Assembly: GCF_009870125.1 (NCBI RefSeq)
Contig: NC_046683.1
Span: forward strand, 65,859,869 to 65,923,868
Origin: Drosophila pseudoobscura
Lineage: Eukaryota > Arthropoda > Insecta > Diptera > Drosophilidae
Length of the DNA: 64,000 nucleotides
Direction: 5' to 3'
In this document: piece after piece, positions 34,401 through 51,340 of the stretch
Numbering within the stretch: position 1 is the stretch's first letter
Layout of the letters: each line of letters starts with the position of its first letter
Notes under the pieces: generated by a model
Told to the model about the DNA's origin: nothing
The model's database searches: none
Seen by the model: the letters and a program-made list of their open reading frames with translations, nothing else
Translations under genes and position numbers: made by a program

Positions 34401-37400
34401 ATGGGACCCTATTTATCTGAGATATAGCCTTCCGAAGATTAGCATATCTTGAAAATACTGGTTTCTTCTGCACGCTATATCTCTGCAATACGGCTGCCCA
34501 TCGGGGTGCGTCATGTCTTTCCGTGCTCGGGAGAGTCCTGCCAATCGACTGCCATTGGAAAAAAGGACTAGGTCCTTCACCGAACGGACCATATTTATCT
34601 GAGATATAGCCTTGCGAAGATTGGCATATCATGAAAATACTGGTTTCTTCTGCACGCTATATCTCTGCAATACGGCAGCCGATCGGGGTGCGGCATGTCA
34701 TTCCGTGCTCGGGAGAGTCCTCCCAATCGACTGCCGTTCGAAAAAAGGACATCAATTTTTACACGATTTTCGCAAAAAATCATGATGTAATCATCATATG
34801 GAAGCCGATCTGTGCGAGGCATGCCTCTCCGTGATCGGGAGAGTCCTGCCAATCGACTGCCATTGGAAAAAAGGACTAGGTCCTTCACCGATGGGACCCT
34901 ATTTATCTGAGATATAGCCTTCCGAAGATTAGCATATCTTGAAAATACTGGTTTCTTCTGCACGCTATATCTCTGCAATACGGCTGCCCATCGGGGTGCG
35001 GCATGTCTTTCCGTGCTCGGGAGAGTCCTGCCAATCGACTGCCATTGGAAAAAAGGACTAGGTCCTTCACCGAACGGACCATATTTATCTGAGATATAGC
35101 CTTGCGAAGATTGGCATATCATGAAAATACTGGTTTCTTCTGCACGCTATATCTCTGCAATACGGCAGCCGATCGGGGTGCGGCATGTCATTCCGTGCTC
35201 GGGAGAGTCCTGCCAATCGACTGCCATTGGAAAAAAGGACTAGGTCCTTCACCGATGGGACCCTATTTATCTGAGATATAGCCCTCCGAAGATTGGCATA
35301 TCATGAAAATACTGGTTTCTTCTGCACGCTATATCTCTGCAATACGGCAGCCGATCGGGGTGTGGCATGTCTTTCCGTGCTCGGGAGAGTCCTGCCAATC
35401 GACTGCCATTGGAAAAATGGACTAGACCCTTCACCGATGGGGCCCTATTTATCTGAGATATAGCCTTCCGAAGATTGGCATATCATGAAAATACTGGTTT
35501 CTTCTGCACGCTATATCTCTGCAATACGGCAGCCGATTGGGGTGTGGCATGTCTTTCCGTGCTCGGGAGAGTCCTGCCAATCGACTGCCATTGGAAAAAA
35601 GGACTAGGTCCTTCACCGATCGGGCCTTATTTATCTGAGATATAGCCTTCCGAAGATTGACATATCATGAAAATACTGGTTTCTTCTGCACGCTATATCT
35701 CTGCAATACGGCAGCCGATCGGGGTGTGGCATGTCTTTCCGTGCTCGGGAGAGTCCTGCCAATCGACTGCCATTGGAAAAAAGGACTAGACCCTTCACCG
35801 ATGGGGCCCTATTTATCTGAGATATAGCCTTCCGAAGATTGGCATATCATGAAAATACTGGTTTCTTCAGCACGCTATATCTCTGCAATACGGCAGCCGA
35901 TCGGGGTGCGGCATGTCATTCCGTGCTCGGGAGAGTCCTGCCAATCGACTGCCATTGGAAAATAGGACTAGGTCCTTCACCGATGGGACCCTATTTATCT
36001 GAGATATAGCCCTCCGAAGATTGGCATATCATGAAAATACTGGTTTCTTCTGCACGCTATATCTCTGCAATACGGCAGCCGATCGGGGTGTGGCATGTCT
36101 TTCCGTGCTCGGGAGAGTCCTGCCAATCGACTGCCATTGGAAAAAAGGACTAGGTCTTTCACCGATGGGACCCTATTTATCTGAGATATAGCCTTCCGAA
36201 GATTAGCATATCTTGAAAATACTGGTTTCTTCTGCACGCTATATCTCTGCAATACGGCTGCCCATCGGGGTGCGTCATGTCTTTCCGTGCTCGGGAGAGT
36301 CCTGCCAATCGACTGCCATTGGAAAAAAGGACTAGGTCCTTCACCGAACGGACCATATTTATCTGAGATATAGCCTTGCGAAGATTGGCATATCATGAAA
36401 ATACTGGTTTCTTCTGCACGCTATATCTCTGCAATACGGCAGCCGATCGGGGTGTGGCATGTCTTTCCGTGCTCGGGAGAGTCCTGCCAATCGACTGCCA
36501 TTGGAAAAAAGGACTAGGTCTTTCACCGATGGGACCCTATTTATCTGAGATATAGCCTTCCGAAGATTAGCATATCATGAAAATACTGGTTTCTTCAGCA
36601 CGCTATATCTCTGCAATACGGCAGCCGATCGGGGTGCGGCATGTCATTCCGTGCTCGGGAGAGTCCTGCCAATCGACTGCCATTGGAAAATAGGACTAGG
36701 TCCTTCACCGATGGGACCCTATTTATCTGAGATATAGCCCTCCGAAGATTGGCATATCATGAAAATACTGGTTTCTTCTGCACGCTATATCTCTGCAATA
36801 CGGCAGCCGATCGGGGTGTGGCATGTCTTTCCGTGCTCGGGAGAGTCCTGCCAATCGACTGCCATTGGAAAAAAGGACTAGGTCTTTCACCGATGGGACC
36901 CTATTTATCTGAGATATAGCCTTCCGAAGATTAGCATATCTTGAAAATACTGGTTTCTTCTGCACGCTATATCTCTGCAATACGGCTGCCCATCGGGGTG
37001 CGTCATGTCTTTCCGTGCTCGGGAGAGTCCTGCCAATCGACTGCCATTGGAAAAAAGGACTAGGTCCTTCACCGAACGGACCATATTTATCTGAGATATA
37101 GCCTTGCGAAGATTGGCATATCATGAAAATACTGGTTTCTTCTGCACGCTATATCTCTGCAATACGGCAGCCGATCGGGGTGCGGCATGTCATTCCGTGC
37201 TCGGGAGAGTCCTCCCAATCGACTGCCGTTCGAAAAAAGGACATCAATTTTTACACGATTTTCGCAAAAAATCATGATGTAATCATCATATGGAAGCCGA
37301 TCTGTGCGAGGCATGCCTCTCCGTGATCGGGAGAGTCCTGCCAATCGACTGCCATTGGAAAAAAGGACTAGGTCCTTCACCGATGGGACCCTATTTATCT

Positions 37401-37890
37401 GAGATATAGCCTTCCGAAGATTAGCATATCTTGAAAATACTGGTTTCTTCTGCACGCTATATCTCTGCAATACGGCTGCCCATCGGGGTGCGGCATGTCT
37501 TTCCGTGCTCGGGAGAGTCCTGCCATTCGACTGCCATTGGAAAAAAGCACTAGGTCCTTCACCGAACGGACCATATTTATCTGAGATATAGCCTTGCGAA
37601 GATTGGCATATCATGAAAATACTGGTTTCTTCTGCACGCTATATCTCTGCAATACGGCAGCCGATCGGGGTGCGGCATGTCATTCCGTGCTCGGGAGAGT
37701 CCTCCCAATCGACTGCCGTTCGAAAAAAGGACATCAATTTTTTCACGATTTTCGCAAAAAATCATGATGTAATCATCATATGGAAGCCGATCTGTGCGAG
37801 GCATGCCTCTCCGTGATCGGGAGAGTCCTGCCAATCGACTGCCATCGGAAAAAAGGACATTAGTTATATCACGATTTTCGCAAAAAATTA
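22435..37890. repeat. Satellite-like array, segment C
   Basis: The longest block, about 15.5 kb. The left half mixes 313, 182 and 159 bp units. The right half (after about 31 kb) is mostly 182 bp units with the variants GATGGGACCC and GATCGGGCC at the unit end. Higher-order copies are visible: an 813 bp set at 23006 and 26981, a 910 bp shift between 32957 and 33867, and 728, 1,764 and 2,492 bp shifts among 34231, 34595, 35995, 36723 and 37087. The last units (34740-34830, 37230-37320, 37730-37830) carry a distinct segment (TGTAATCATCATATGGAAGC). The array fades out near 37890. Confidence 0.92.
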
Positions 37891-38305
37891 TGGGCAGTCT
37901 CGGTTTCAGCCCTCTCAAATTAAAAATCATTTAAAAAGATTAATTCATGTTATTTATTTGTGTTATATCTATTTCAACTGCCTTGCGGTATTCAATAGGC
38001 ATGCAATTTTCAGTAATTCGTGTACAGAAAACAGTTGAAACAATGAAAACTGACACTGTGGTTGCCAAATCGTACAAAAAACCAAATTGTTAACTGTTTA
38101 TGCGCTGTCTTCTCTCTCGCTCTCGCTCACGCTCACGTTCTCGCTCTCACACCGATCTAAATTTTTTGGTCTTGAACAAGGGGAAATTGACGCACTGGCC
38201 CAATGCACTGGCACTGGCCAACCGTTAACAAACATATTGCTAAAAACCGAACTACGTAGAAACAAAATCATACAAAAATCTATAAATTTACACTCGCGGC
38301 TGGCC
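37891..38305. other. Unique spacer with CT-rich stretch
   Basis: AT-rich unique sequence leaving the array, followed at 38107-38150 by a polypyrimidine run of CTCTCGCTCACGCTCACG type (GA-rich on the other strand). It probably includes the 3' UTR of Srp54k, which ends at 38306. No coding sequence seen. Confidence 0.5.
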
Positions 38306-39920
<1,615 letters not shown>

Positions 39921-40021
39921 CTATTGGCAGCTTACAAATTTAGTTGGGCTACTTGCGAAGCAAATTCATGCGAAATTGCAGGAAACTTTTACTTTTGGTC
40001 TTTGACACGTCGATGTGGACT

Positions 40022-40029
40022 TATCGATA
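40022..40029. promoter_or_regulatory. DRE site (TATCGATA)
   Basis: A perfect DREF element between Srp54k (minus) and Gen (plus), about 135 bp from the Srp54k start, next to a cluster of ATATACC motifs. Confidence 0.6.
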
Positions 40030-40395
40030 AAATATACCGTCCGACCGTCAGAAATATACCTAAACATACCGTCTCATTTAAAAAATATACCGTAAATATA
40101 CTGACGAATTTAAGTTCTATTTTACATATTCCTCGATTTTAAAATTCCGCAGAATATTAATAGCTAAATAGAATCTTTAGCCCTGCCCACATAATTTTAT
40201 CCGATTGATAAGTCAATTTTCTACTTGACTGGCTTATTTAAAACACTTGCTTTTATTGCATTTTGCGTCAAAAAAAGTTTTACTCGTATATTAACCGTCC
40301 AATATTCCCAGCTATATAGATCTTTCAGTTTTGCCCAGATAATTTTATATGATTGATGAATTAATTTTGATCAGAATTAACTACTTTTAAGTACT
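40024..40395. repeat. Dispersed ATATACC-containing repeat, two adjacent copies
   Basis: Two related tandem segments (about 40030-40260 and 40290-40395) share the sequence pattern AATATT-x-AGCTA-x-ATAG, then GCCCA-x-ATAATTTTAT and GATTGAT. The same element occurs in inverted orientation at about 57180-57645. It includes ATATACC motifs that resemble the reverse of core-promoter motif 6. It could be a short non-autonomous element or a duplicated promoter module. Confidence 0.5.
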
Positions 40396-40643
40396 CGCAT
40401 GTGTTTTATTTTGACAAAAACACGGTTTCAACAAAACTGTTTAACAAAAAAACACTCTCATTTTCAAAACATACCGCTAATATACCTCAATTTAAACGTC
40501 ACCAGTGGTCGTTCTGTAAGAGGAGGACTGACCACAGCTGTCAAAATGCGACCTATCGGTCGCGTTGCGTAGTGACTGGCTATACAGGCAAAAGAAGAGC
40601 GTTCTTTTGAATTTGAATTTAGAATATTGGTTTTCATTGTTTT

Positions 40644-43156
40644 ATGGGTGTAAAAGAACTTTGGACAGTATTAACCCCTCATGCTGAGCGCAAGCCGATA
40701 AATGAGCTTCGCGGCAAGAAAGTGGCCATTGATTTGGCCGGCTGGGTGTGCGAAAGTCTGAATGTGGTCGACTATTTTGTGCATCCGCGGCATCATCTAA
40801 AGTTGGTTAAATTCTCACTGGACTGAAAGTTCTTTGTATTGATCTGATGTCTAATGGCTAATTCTTTTCAGAAACCTTTTCTTTCGCACCTGCTACCTTA
40901 TATGGGAGCAAGTCACTCCAGTGTTTGTTTTGGAGGGAGTGGCTCCGAAACTGAAGGGCCAAGTGATTGCCAAACGAAATGAGCTGCAGTTTCGAGGAGT
41001 ACGACCCAAGGATGCAGCCACTGGCACGCAAACTGCTGCAAAAGTAGACAAAGGACGGACCCGCTTCAACCATGTCCTGAAACAGTGCGAGACTCTGCTG
41101 CTCTCAATGGGAATTCAGTGTGTCCAAGGCCCAGGCGAAGCGGAGGCCTACGCTGCCTTCCTTAACAAGCACGGAGTATGTTCTGTTCTCCATGCTTTTC
41201 ATTAATTGGCTTATCAATTTGAACTACAAACTCTTCCAGTTGGTGGATGGCGTCATTAGCCAGGATTCGGATTGCTTTGCCTACGGTGCTATACGAGTGT
41301 ATCGCAACTTCTCAGTGTCCACCCAAGGGGCGCAGGCTGCCGCTGGGGGTGCTGTTGATATCTACGACATGCGGGAGATTACGAGCCGCATGGATTTTGG
41401 CCAGCACAAGATTATTGTGATGGCTCTTCTATGCGGCTGTGACTACTGTCCAGATGGCATTGGGGGTATTGGCAAAGATGGTGTCCTAAAACTGTTCAAC
41501 AAGTACAAGGAATCGGAGATCCTGGATCGGTAAAGCTAAAGAGCAAAGCTACTCTCAAACAGATTAATGCATTCTCCTTATAGGTTGAGGAACTGGCGAG
41601 CCGAGACAGATAAGTACAATGCTCTGGAGATGCGGGTGGATGACAAATCCATCTGCAGCAACTGCGGACACATTGGGCGGACGCAGAGCCACACGAAGAG
41701 CGGCTGTAGCGTCTGTCGCACTAAACGGGGCTGTGACGAGACCTTGTGGAAGTAAGACCTATCTAGAATACAAAAATATAAAAGTTGATACGATTCGTTG
41801 CTCCCCCGCAGAGAACAACGCCTTTCCATTAAGGCGGAGCTGATCCTACGCCGAAAGGCCTTGTTGGCTCCAGAGTTTCCCAACGAGGAGATAATATCCG
41901 AGTTTCTCAGCGAGCCCCCAACGATACCAAATCTAAATCTTGGCTGGCGGCAGCCGAATCTCGTGAAATTCATCAAGCAGATAGGGCATCTGCTGCAGTG
42001 GCCGGAAATCTACTGCTTTCAGAAGTTCTTTCCGATCCTCACCCGTTGGCAGGTGCAGCAGGCGGCCAGGACCAATGCGATAGGACGAGTGGAGCTCGTT
42101 CAGCCGGTGGATATCATCAAGAAGCGTACCGTGAAGGGAGTGACCAGCTTGGAGCTGCGCTGGCAGGATCCCAGTGGCAGTTTCCAGGGACTCATACCTG
42201 ACAAACAGATTTCAGAGTTCGAGCTGGAACATCCCAAGGGCATCGAAGAGCTCTACTATACCGTGGAGCCGCTGGACATGCTGGAAGCTGCGTATCCCGA
42301 TCTCGTGGCATCCTTTCTCAAATCCAAGGAGAAGCCCCCGAAGAAGGCCACGCGAAAGAAGAAGACCGATCCCCTGAGCGCCATCGAGAACATCCCAGAA
42401 ACATTAGATAAGCAGAAGGCGAACCCAGCGAAACCGAAGCGAGTGGTCAAAAAGAAAAAGGCTCCAACGGAGCAGGCTCAGCCTTCACTGCAACAATTCC
42501 TCAGACGGGAGAAAATAGGGGGGACTCCTGTGAAGGATTCTCTGCCGCAAATGGCACAATTGCCACAGCAATGCTCCACACCCATCACCAAATTCTTGCC
42601 TTCGGATCTCGAAAGCGACTGCGACGCGGTAGAGTTCGACATGTCCGATGTAGTCAATGGAATCATATCGAATCCGAATGCTCGACCAACTGTGACAAGA
42701 CACGAAGGACGACAGTTGCACTACGAGGCCTTATCCGACGACCTGAGCATGCGTCTGGCCCAACTGAGTCTAAGAAAGGATGAGCTCCAGGAGGAGCCTC
42801 TACCTCCAGTTGCTGAACACAAAAGGGATCTCTCGCTGGTCGAGCACCTGCCGCAGAGCAAGCGTCTCTCTCTAGACGATAGCTTTGATCTGCTGGTGAA
42901 GGGCGATCTTAAGAAGGTTCCCCACTTGATACAGCCAATTAGGACTCCCGTGGACCGCTTCAAGCACCAGCATTGCATAAGTGAGCATCTTCCACAGCCT
43001 GCTGTCGAGCCTGCTGCAAACGTGAGCTACTTCTTCAATCAAAGCAGTGATAATGCCGATGCCTTCGAGCAGTTGATGAACTCCAGCCTGGGAATCCAAG
43101 AGCAGGCAGAAGAGGATGAGGAGGAGGAAGATGATTTGGTGGTAATCAGTGATTAG
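40644..43156 (+). CDS. Gen: XPG-family structure-specific endonuclease GEN
   Basis: Nuclease of the Rad2/XPG family acting on flaps and Holliday junctions in DNA repair. Exons are 40644..40801, 40872..41175, 41240..41529, 41584..41751 and 41812..43156, giving 754 residues. The first donor is GTTGGT, chosen because it restores HLKNLFFR, as in human GEN1. The N domain has MGVKELW and D30 in VAIDLAGW. The I domain has PGEAEA, SQDSDCFAYG and GCDYCPDGIGGIGK (helix-hairpin-helix), which supply the acidic metal ligands. A CxxC-type cluster (CSNCGHIG, CSVC) lies near residues 275-300. The long C-terminus holds a PCNA-box-like QPSLQQFL (about 530) and ends in an acidic stretch plus VVISD, a possible SUMO-interacting motif. 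It converges on AlaRS-m with 113 bp between stops. Confidence 0.95.
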
Positions 43157-43269
43157 GCTTACAGTTTATAGTGTGCGATTTATTCGCTCTTTACAAAAAA
43201 AAAAGGAAACGATTCCACAGCAAATCTTGGAGCTTGCGCTTATCTCTTCTTATTTTTTGGGGAGGGTGA

Positions 43270-46821
<3,552 letters not shown>

Positions 46822-47348
46822 GCCAAAATTGTATTGGAATTCGAGTTAATTACATGCGACCGGCAATTAAAACAGAGATACGATCAGATAAAATCTCTAC
46901 TCGAACAGCTGATCCGCAACAGCCATTCACAATGAAGCGTCGACAAATAGATGGCTATTCGCGGGACGTCGTCAATACCTGTGCAACTGTTCTATTTTTT
47001 ACGGGGGCGCAACAGCTGCGCGCACGTAGATTTTTGGTTGGAACGTATGTCAGGGCGAAAAACAACTAGGAGCAACGACAGTGGATACCATAACTGATGT
47101 GACAGTGGATATAAATATCACTGAAATTAATGAAATCCACTTTCGAACAGTGCATCGAAGGTAATGTTGCCCAGGACTGTATGAACTTTGACACGCACCA
47201 TGCTTCCGCTTTCACTTTTACTCTCTCTCTCTCTCTCTCGCTTTAGCATAACCAAAAACGGCAGCAACAACGCATTTCCCACCTTGACCAAGTGCAAACC
47301 CCAGCGCCGCAAGACAGCAACAAGCGTCAACGAAATCTAAATCGAATT
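46822..47348. promoter_or_regulatory. Divergent promoter region AlaRS-m/Fitm with CT repeat
   Basis: The intergenic region between two divergent genes. It contains a (CT)n run at 47219-47240 (GAGA-type sites on the other strand) in the probable Fitm 5' UTR. No TATA box seen. Confidence 0.45.
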
Positions 47349-48672
47349 ATGGCCACCAAACGGCGACCGCTGCGTCCGAACATTGGAACAAGTTCTGGAT
47401 CAAACATGAACTTTCGACCTGGGGGTCCGGACATAACTCGGTCCGAGGCTAGGGGCACTAGACCTACAGCAGCCCCCACTAGTATCCGAGAGATTCTAGT
47501 CATGGGAGTAATACATTTGTGTAAGAAAACGATATTCTTCAACACGGACCTCAAGGTGGCACTCTACTTGGGCAGCCTGTTCGTGGTATCGGTCATTGGG
47601 GACTTTGTCCCCTTCCCAAAGACCTACTTCGCGCGCTCGGACAATCTATTCAACATGTACTTCGTGAAGGTAGGCTGGGGCTGGACTCTGCTGTTTGTGG
47701 TGCCCTTCCTAGTTCTGTCTGCCTATACGATCACCTGCGGCGATCACAAGCGAATGCTCAGGCATCACTTCCCTCGCATTGTCATAGCCACATTCTTTTG
47801 GTTTTTCTGGACGAAGCTCTTCAACATTGTGGAAACTTCCTACGGCCGCTGCACGGTCAAAAGTTAGTATTGAAAACGGTTATCAGGATTAGCAGGGTTA
47901 ACGAAATCTTCTTCTTCCTGTTCCGAAACCAGGCTTCCAGAGCAAGCCGAGCTGCCTTAAGGCCGGACATCTGTGGCAAGGCTTCGACATATCAGGCCAT
48001 GCTTTCATCCTGATTCACTCTAGTCTGGTGCTCATCGAGGAGGCCCGTCCCATCATCAAGTGGGAGACCATCAAGGAGCACCTCCGCAACGAGATGCACA
48101 ATCGCAGCGTTTCCGAAAATGCGGGCACCAATCCCCTTCGAGGCCTGAACGACGAGCAGATGAGGAGCCTGCAGTTCCTCTACAAACGACTAACGCCCAT
48201 CATCCGGACCCTGTTCATCGGCATGGCCGCTCTGCAGCTGCTCTGGGACATAATGCTGGTGGGAACCATGCTCTACTACCACCGCATGATTGAGAAGGTC
48301 ATCAGCGGCATTATAGCCATCCTGACCTGGTACTTCACGTATCGCTTCTGGTATCCCACGCGCGGCCTCTTGCCAGAAGAGCCCGGAAACGGCACCTTCT
48401 TCTACCAGAGGGAGACCCATGTCTTTCCTTTCAAGCGTCCCTCGCATTTATCTGGTACGACCTCCGCCAGTGGAGCCTCTGGCCCCATGAGAGCAAATCC
48501 CAATGGGAAAGTGGGAGCGACGAATGTGCCCAAGGATCAGCAGATGCCAACATTCATGGGCATGCCATTGTTCACCAGCCCGAAGGTGGCCACTGCCGCA
48601 GCAAGCTTGCTTCAATCAGCGCAGCAGAAGCGAGAGCAGCAACAGCAGCAGCAGTTTGGAGCAGATAGCTGA
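47349..48672 (+). CDS. Fitm: Fat storage-inducing transmembrane protein
   Basis: ER membrane protein of the FIT2 family, needed for lipid-droplet formation and thought to act as a lipid phosphatase/diphosphatase. Exons are 47349..47862 and 47933..48672 (417 residues). Six or so membrane segments are visible, including VALYLGSLFVVSVIGDFVP, LLFVVPFLVLSAYTI and TLFIGMAALQLLWDIMLVGT. The conserved GFDISGHAF box places a putative catalytic histidine at about residue 194, and a second conserved-looking histidine is in YYHRMIEKV. The cytosolic N-terminus is basic and the C-terminal 70 residues are Gln/Ala-rich and probably disordered. The ATG at 47349 is the first good start; an in-frame GTG upstream is not used. 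Confidence 0.94.
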
Positions 48673-49040
48673 GCCCCAAAGGACGATCCCCGTCAAATCA
48701 TCGTCCCCGGAGGCGTAAACAAGCATAGCAGGAATTGACAATTAGGTGACGGATTGGAATTTATACCAAATTTTTTGTATATTCAACTTCGAATGATGCT
48801 TATGTAAATTATGATATTTTAGCAGCTAGACACTGGCTGGCACATGGTTCATCCCTCTTCTCTTCTCCTCTACTTTCTCTTCATCATCCCATACCCCTGC
48901 ATCAGCATCAGCATCAGCGTCAGCCATCTGGTTACCACGTAGTAGCTTTAAGCGTTAAGCGTTTAGCGTTCTTATGTTCGTGCGTTTATATGTGACCAAC
49001 TTTAACAGTAAAAGGATTTGTTAACAAACGTATCTGCCGT
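48673..49040. other. 3' UTRs, no further gene seen
   Basis: Space between the convergent Fitm and Gdap1 genes. It contains a CATCAG-type microsatellite at 48897-48925 and a TTAAGCG-type repeat near 48950-48968. Confidence 0.5.
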
Positions 49041-50637
49041 TCACTTATGAGCAAATGCTGCAAACATGGCCATACCCAGGAAGCCGGCTCCTGCGCCCAG
49101 CTTGTAGTTTCCTGGCGTCTTCGCCCACATCTCCTTGAGGATCTCGAAATTGCTGGGCTGTAGCTTGTGGTACGACTGGCGCTGCTTGAAGCGCAGAAAA
49201 TATCCCTCCACCTGGGGCAGCTTACCGAAGGACCAGTAATAGTTCTCAAATCCCAGCTGGTAGAGGCGATGCAGGAGCAGTCCGAAGCTGATGTCCGCCA
49301 GGGTGACCTCGTCCCCGGTCAGCCACTCGTTGCGGGGTGCCTTTTTGGACAGCTCTTGCTCCACATAGAGCAGCACATGACGTACGGCATCGAGCACGCG
49401 CTGAAAGTCGTCACGGCAGGACACGAGATCCTTGCGACGAATCTGAATGTCCAGCTTTTGCTTCAGCGCCGACTTGTTCGATTCCAGCTCATCCACAGAG
49501 CGCCGGAGCAGGTCCAGGACCTTGTCGTTATTCTCTAAAAGAAGCAGAATCATTGGCCATGGCTAGAGTTTAATGCAACTGCTGGGCCACTTACTTAGGC
49601 AGGATTGGCGAACTGGCCCAATAAATGGCGCCTTGGGCACCAGCTTTAGATCATCGTGGACGAACGAGCCAAGACTCAGAGCTCCCACTGGCACACGTCC
49701 CACGGCATTCTCATAGACCATTACCTGGTCGTACTGTGAGGAACTCTGTTCGGGCTTCAGCACTGGATGATTCGCTGAAATGAAAGGGAAATTTTGAATC
49801 CATTTGTGGCATACACTCATGTTACCGTGCTACCTCCCCGGAACTTGCTCTCCACATAGTTGATTATGTGCGTCGAGTTGGGTATGATGAAGGCTCCATC
49901 CTGGAGCACGGGAACATCTCCCTTGGGATTGAGGTTTAGGAACCAACTGGAATACTGCTCGCCATTGCATAAGTCTACCACATAGGGAGTGAAGTCAATG
50001 TTTTTCTCATAGAGCACCAGGAGAACCTGCAAACGAAACGGAAAAGTGGAAAGAGAAGATTTATCATATCGTATTTCACTGGCTGAAGAAGTTTTGTTTA
50101 TTTTCCATCTAATCTATTTATATTTTCACTTCATTAACACCTGCAGGGCGGCGGACAGGTACAGGTAAACAAAGTAAAGATCAATTCCAATGGTGTCATA
50201 ATACCAATTTCTGAAAACTTTGCTACGATTACAACAATCCAGCTCTATTCGAAGCCGAACAGACCTTCCCTTGCCCCACTTGAAAGAGAAGGGAAGGGCG
50301 TATCGTAGTGCATAGTGGGTGGAACCTTGAAGCACCCTCGGGGGAGGGGGTTACAGTGTGTGTGCGGTCATTATAGGGTAAATAGCATCGGGCAATGATC
50401 AGATCAGAACAAATGATGACGACAACTACGCGATGATTAGTTTTGTAATTTCGCGCCATTGGATGATAAGTAATTTTGTCGGATATCACATGATTAACAT
50501 CAGCCACTAACTTTTTGTGAATAGAAGTTGTAGGGATGGAAGTAGAGCACGAGCTTATTGTCCGTAAACACGGGGGCCTTGAAGTCCTGCAGAATGGGTG
50601 TGGCTGCTGCTTCAATTTCCTTAGCCTGATCGCCCAT
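49041..50637 (-). CDS. Gdap1: Ganglioside-induced differentiation-associated protein 1
   Basis: GST-like protein of the outer mitochondrial membrane, linked to mitochondrial dynamics and, in humans, to Charcot-Marie-Tooth neuropathy. Exons are 50512..50637, 49834..50026, 49595..49774 and 49041..49534, giving 330 residues. The N-terminal thioredoxin-fold half has LYFHPYNFYSQKVLLVLYEK and NPKGDVPVLQDG plus IINYVESKF. The helical half includes the long charged alpha-loop after NNDKVLDLLRRSVDELE and the GDEVTLADISFGLLLHRL segment. A C-terminal hydrophobic tail anchor (GAGAGFLGMAMFAAFA) ends in HK. Intron 1 is 485 bp, larger than its neighbours. The gene is divergent from the DHRS4-type gene. Confidence 0.94.
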
Positions 50638-51340
50638 TTTTCGAATAAATGTACGTTCTTGGCAGTAGTAGGTGCTTAGTAGATCGCGTTAGTCAAATGT
50701 ATTATGCTAGACTAAAGGTTTTTCTTTTATCACATGCTTCGCCGACGTTGGCGAACACGAAAGCCGTTACCGCGTGCCGGAGACGGAGACGATCGGAACC
50801 AGACCTATGTGAACACCGCTTGCACACGAGAAGCGACTCTGGGCAACTGTTAGTGCTAGTGCTAGTGCTAGGGCCTACATCTAGAGTGGATCGTGAAGCT
50901 GAAGCTGCTCCGACGGCTTATTAATTCGCACATTCGGCTGGGAAGCACTCTATACGAGTATGCTTGTACATATGTATGTATAAGCTATGTATGGCATAGG
51001 GACTGATTTCGGAACACCACATCCGAGTTGAAGTAGTACTATAGCATGTGAACCGATTCTCACTCGCTCTCATTATTCCGTTGCTACTCGTGTTTGCTTG
51101 TCATAATTATTTATCTTTGTTTATATGGCATTACGAAACGTTACGGAACGTTTATCTTCCTCTGCTTCAGATTTTCTTTTCAAAATTTCTTATCTACCGA
51201 TGACTGAGATGACATGACTGTCTGGGAAAGGGAGTCGGATATTCTTAGTACATTAATGAATCAATAAATTTCTATCTTTGTATTAATGGGCTATCGCATT
51301 TAAACTTATTTATATACTATTCAGCTACACATTAGTCAGA
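50638..51340. other. Intergenic, no gene seen
   Basis: Upstream region of Gdap1. It contains a short GTGCTA repeat (about 50852-50872) and several ATG-poor, AT-rich stretches. No coding sequence seen. Confidence 0.4.

Noticed and set aside
8611..37816. Dozens of 60-175 codon open frames on both strands in the satellite
   Set aside because: They recur because the repeat recurs. They overlap on both strands and in several frames, and deletions of 131 and 23 bp between unit classes ignore the frame. No start context, splice structure or family match supports them as genes.
8380..37890. CRISPR-like array of repeats and spacers
   Set aside because: The units are long, tandem, eukaryotic satellite copies without unique spacers of constant length, and there are no cas genes.
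47292..47348. Upstream in-frame extension of Fitm
   Set aside because: The extension starts with GTG, and the ATG at 47349 gives the expected family length.
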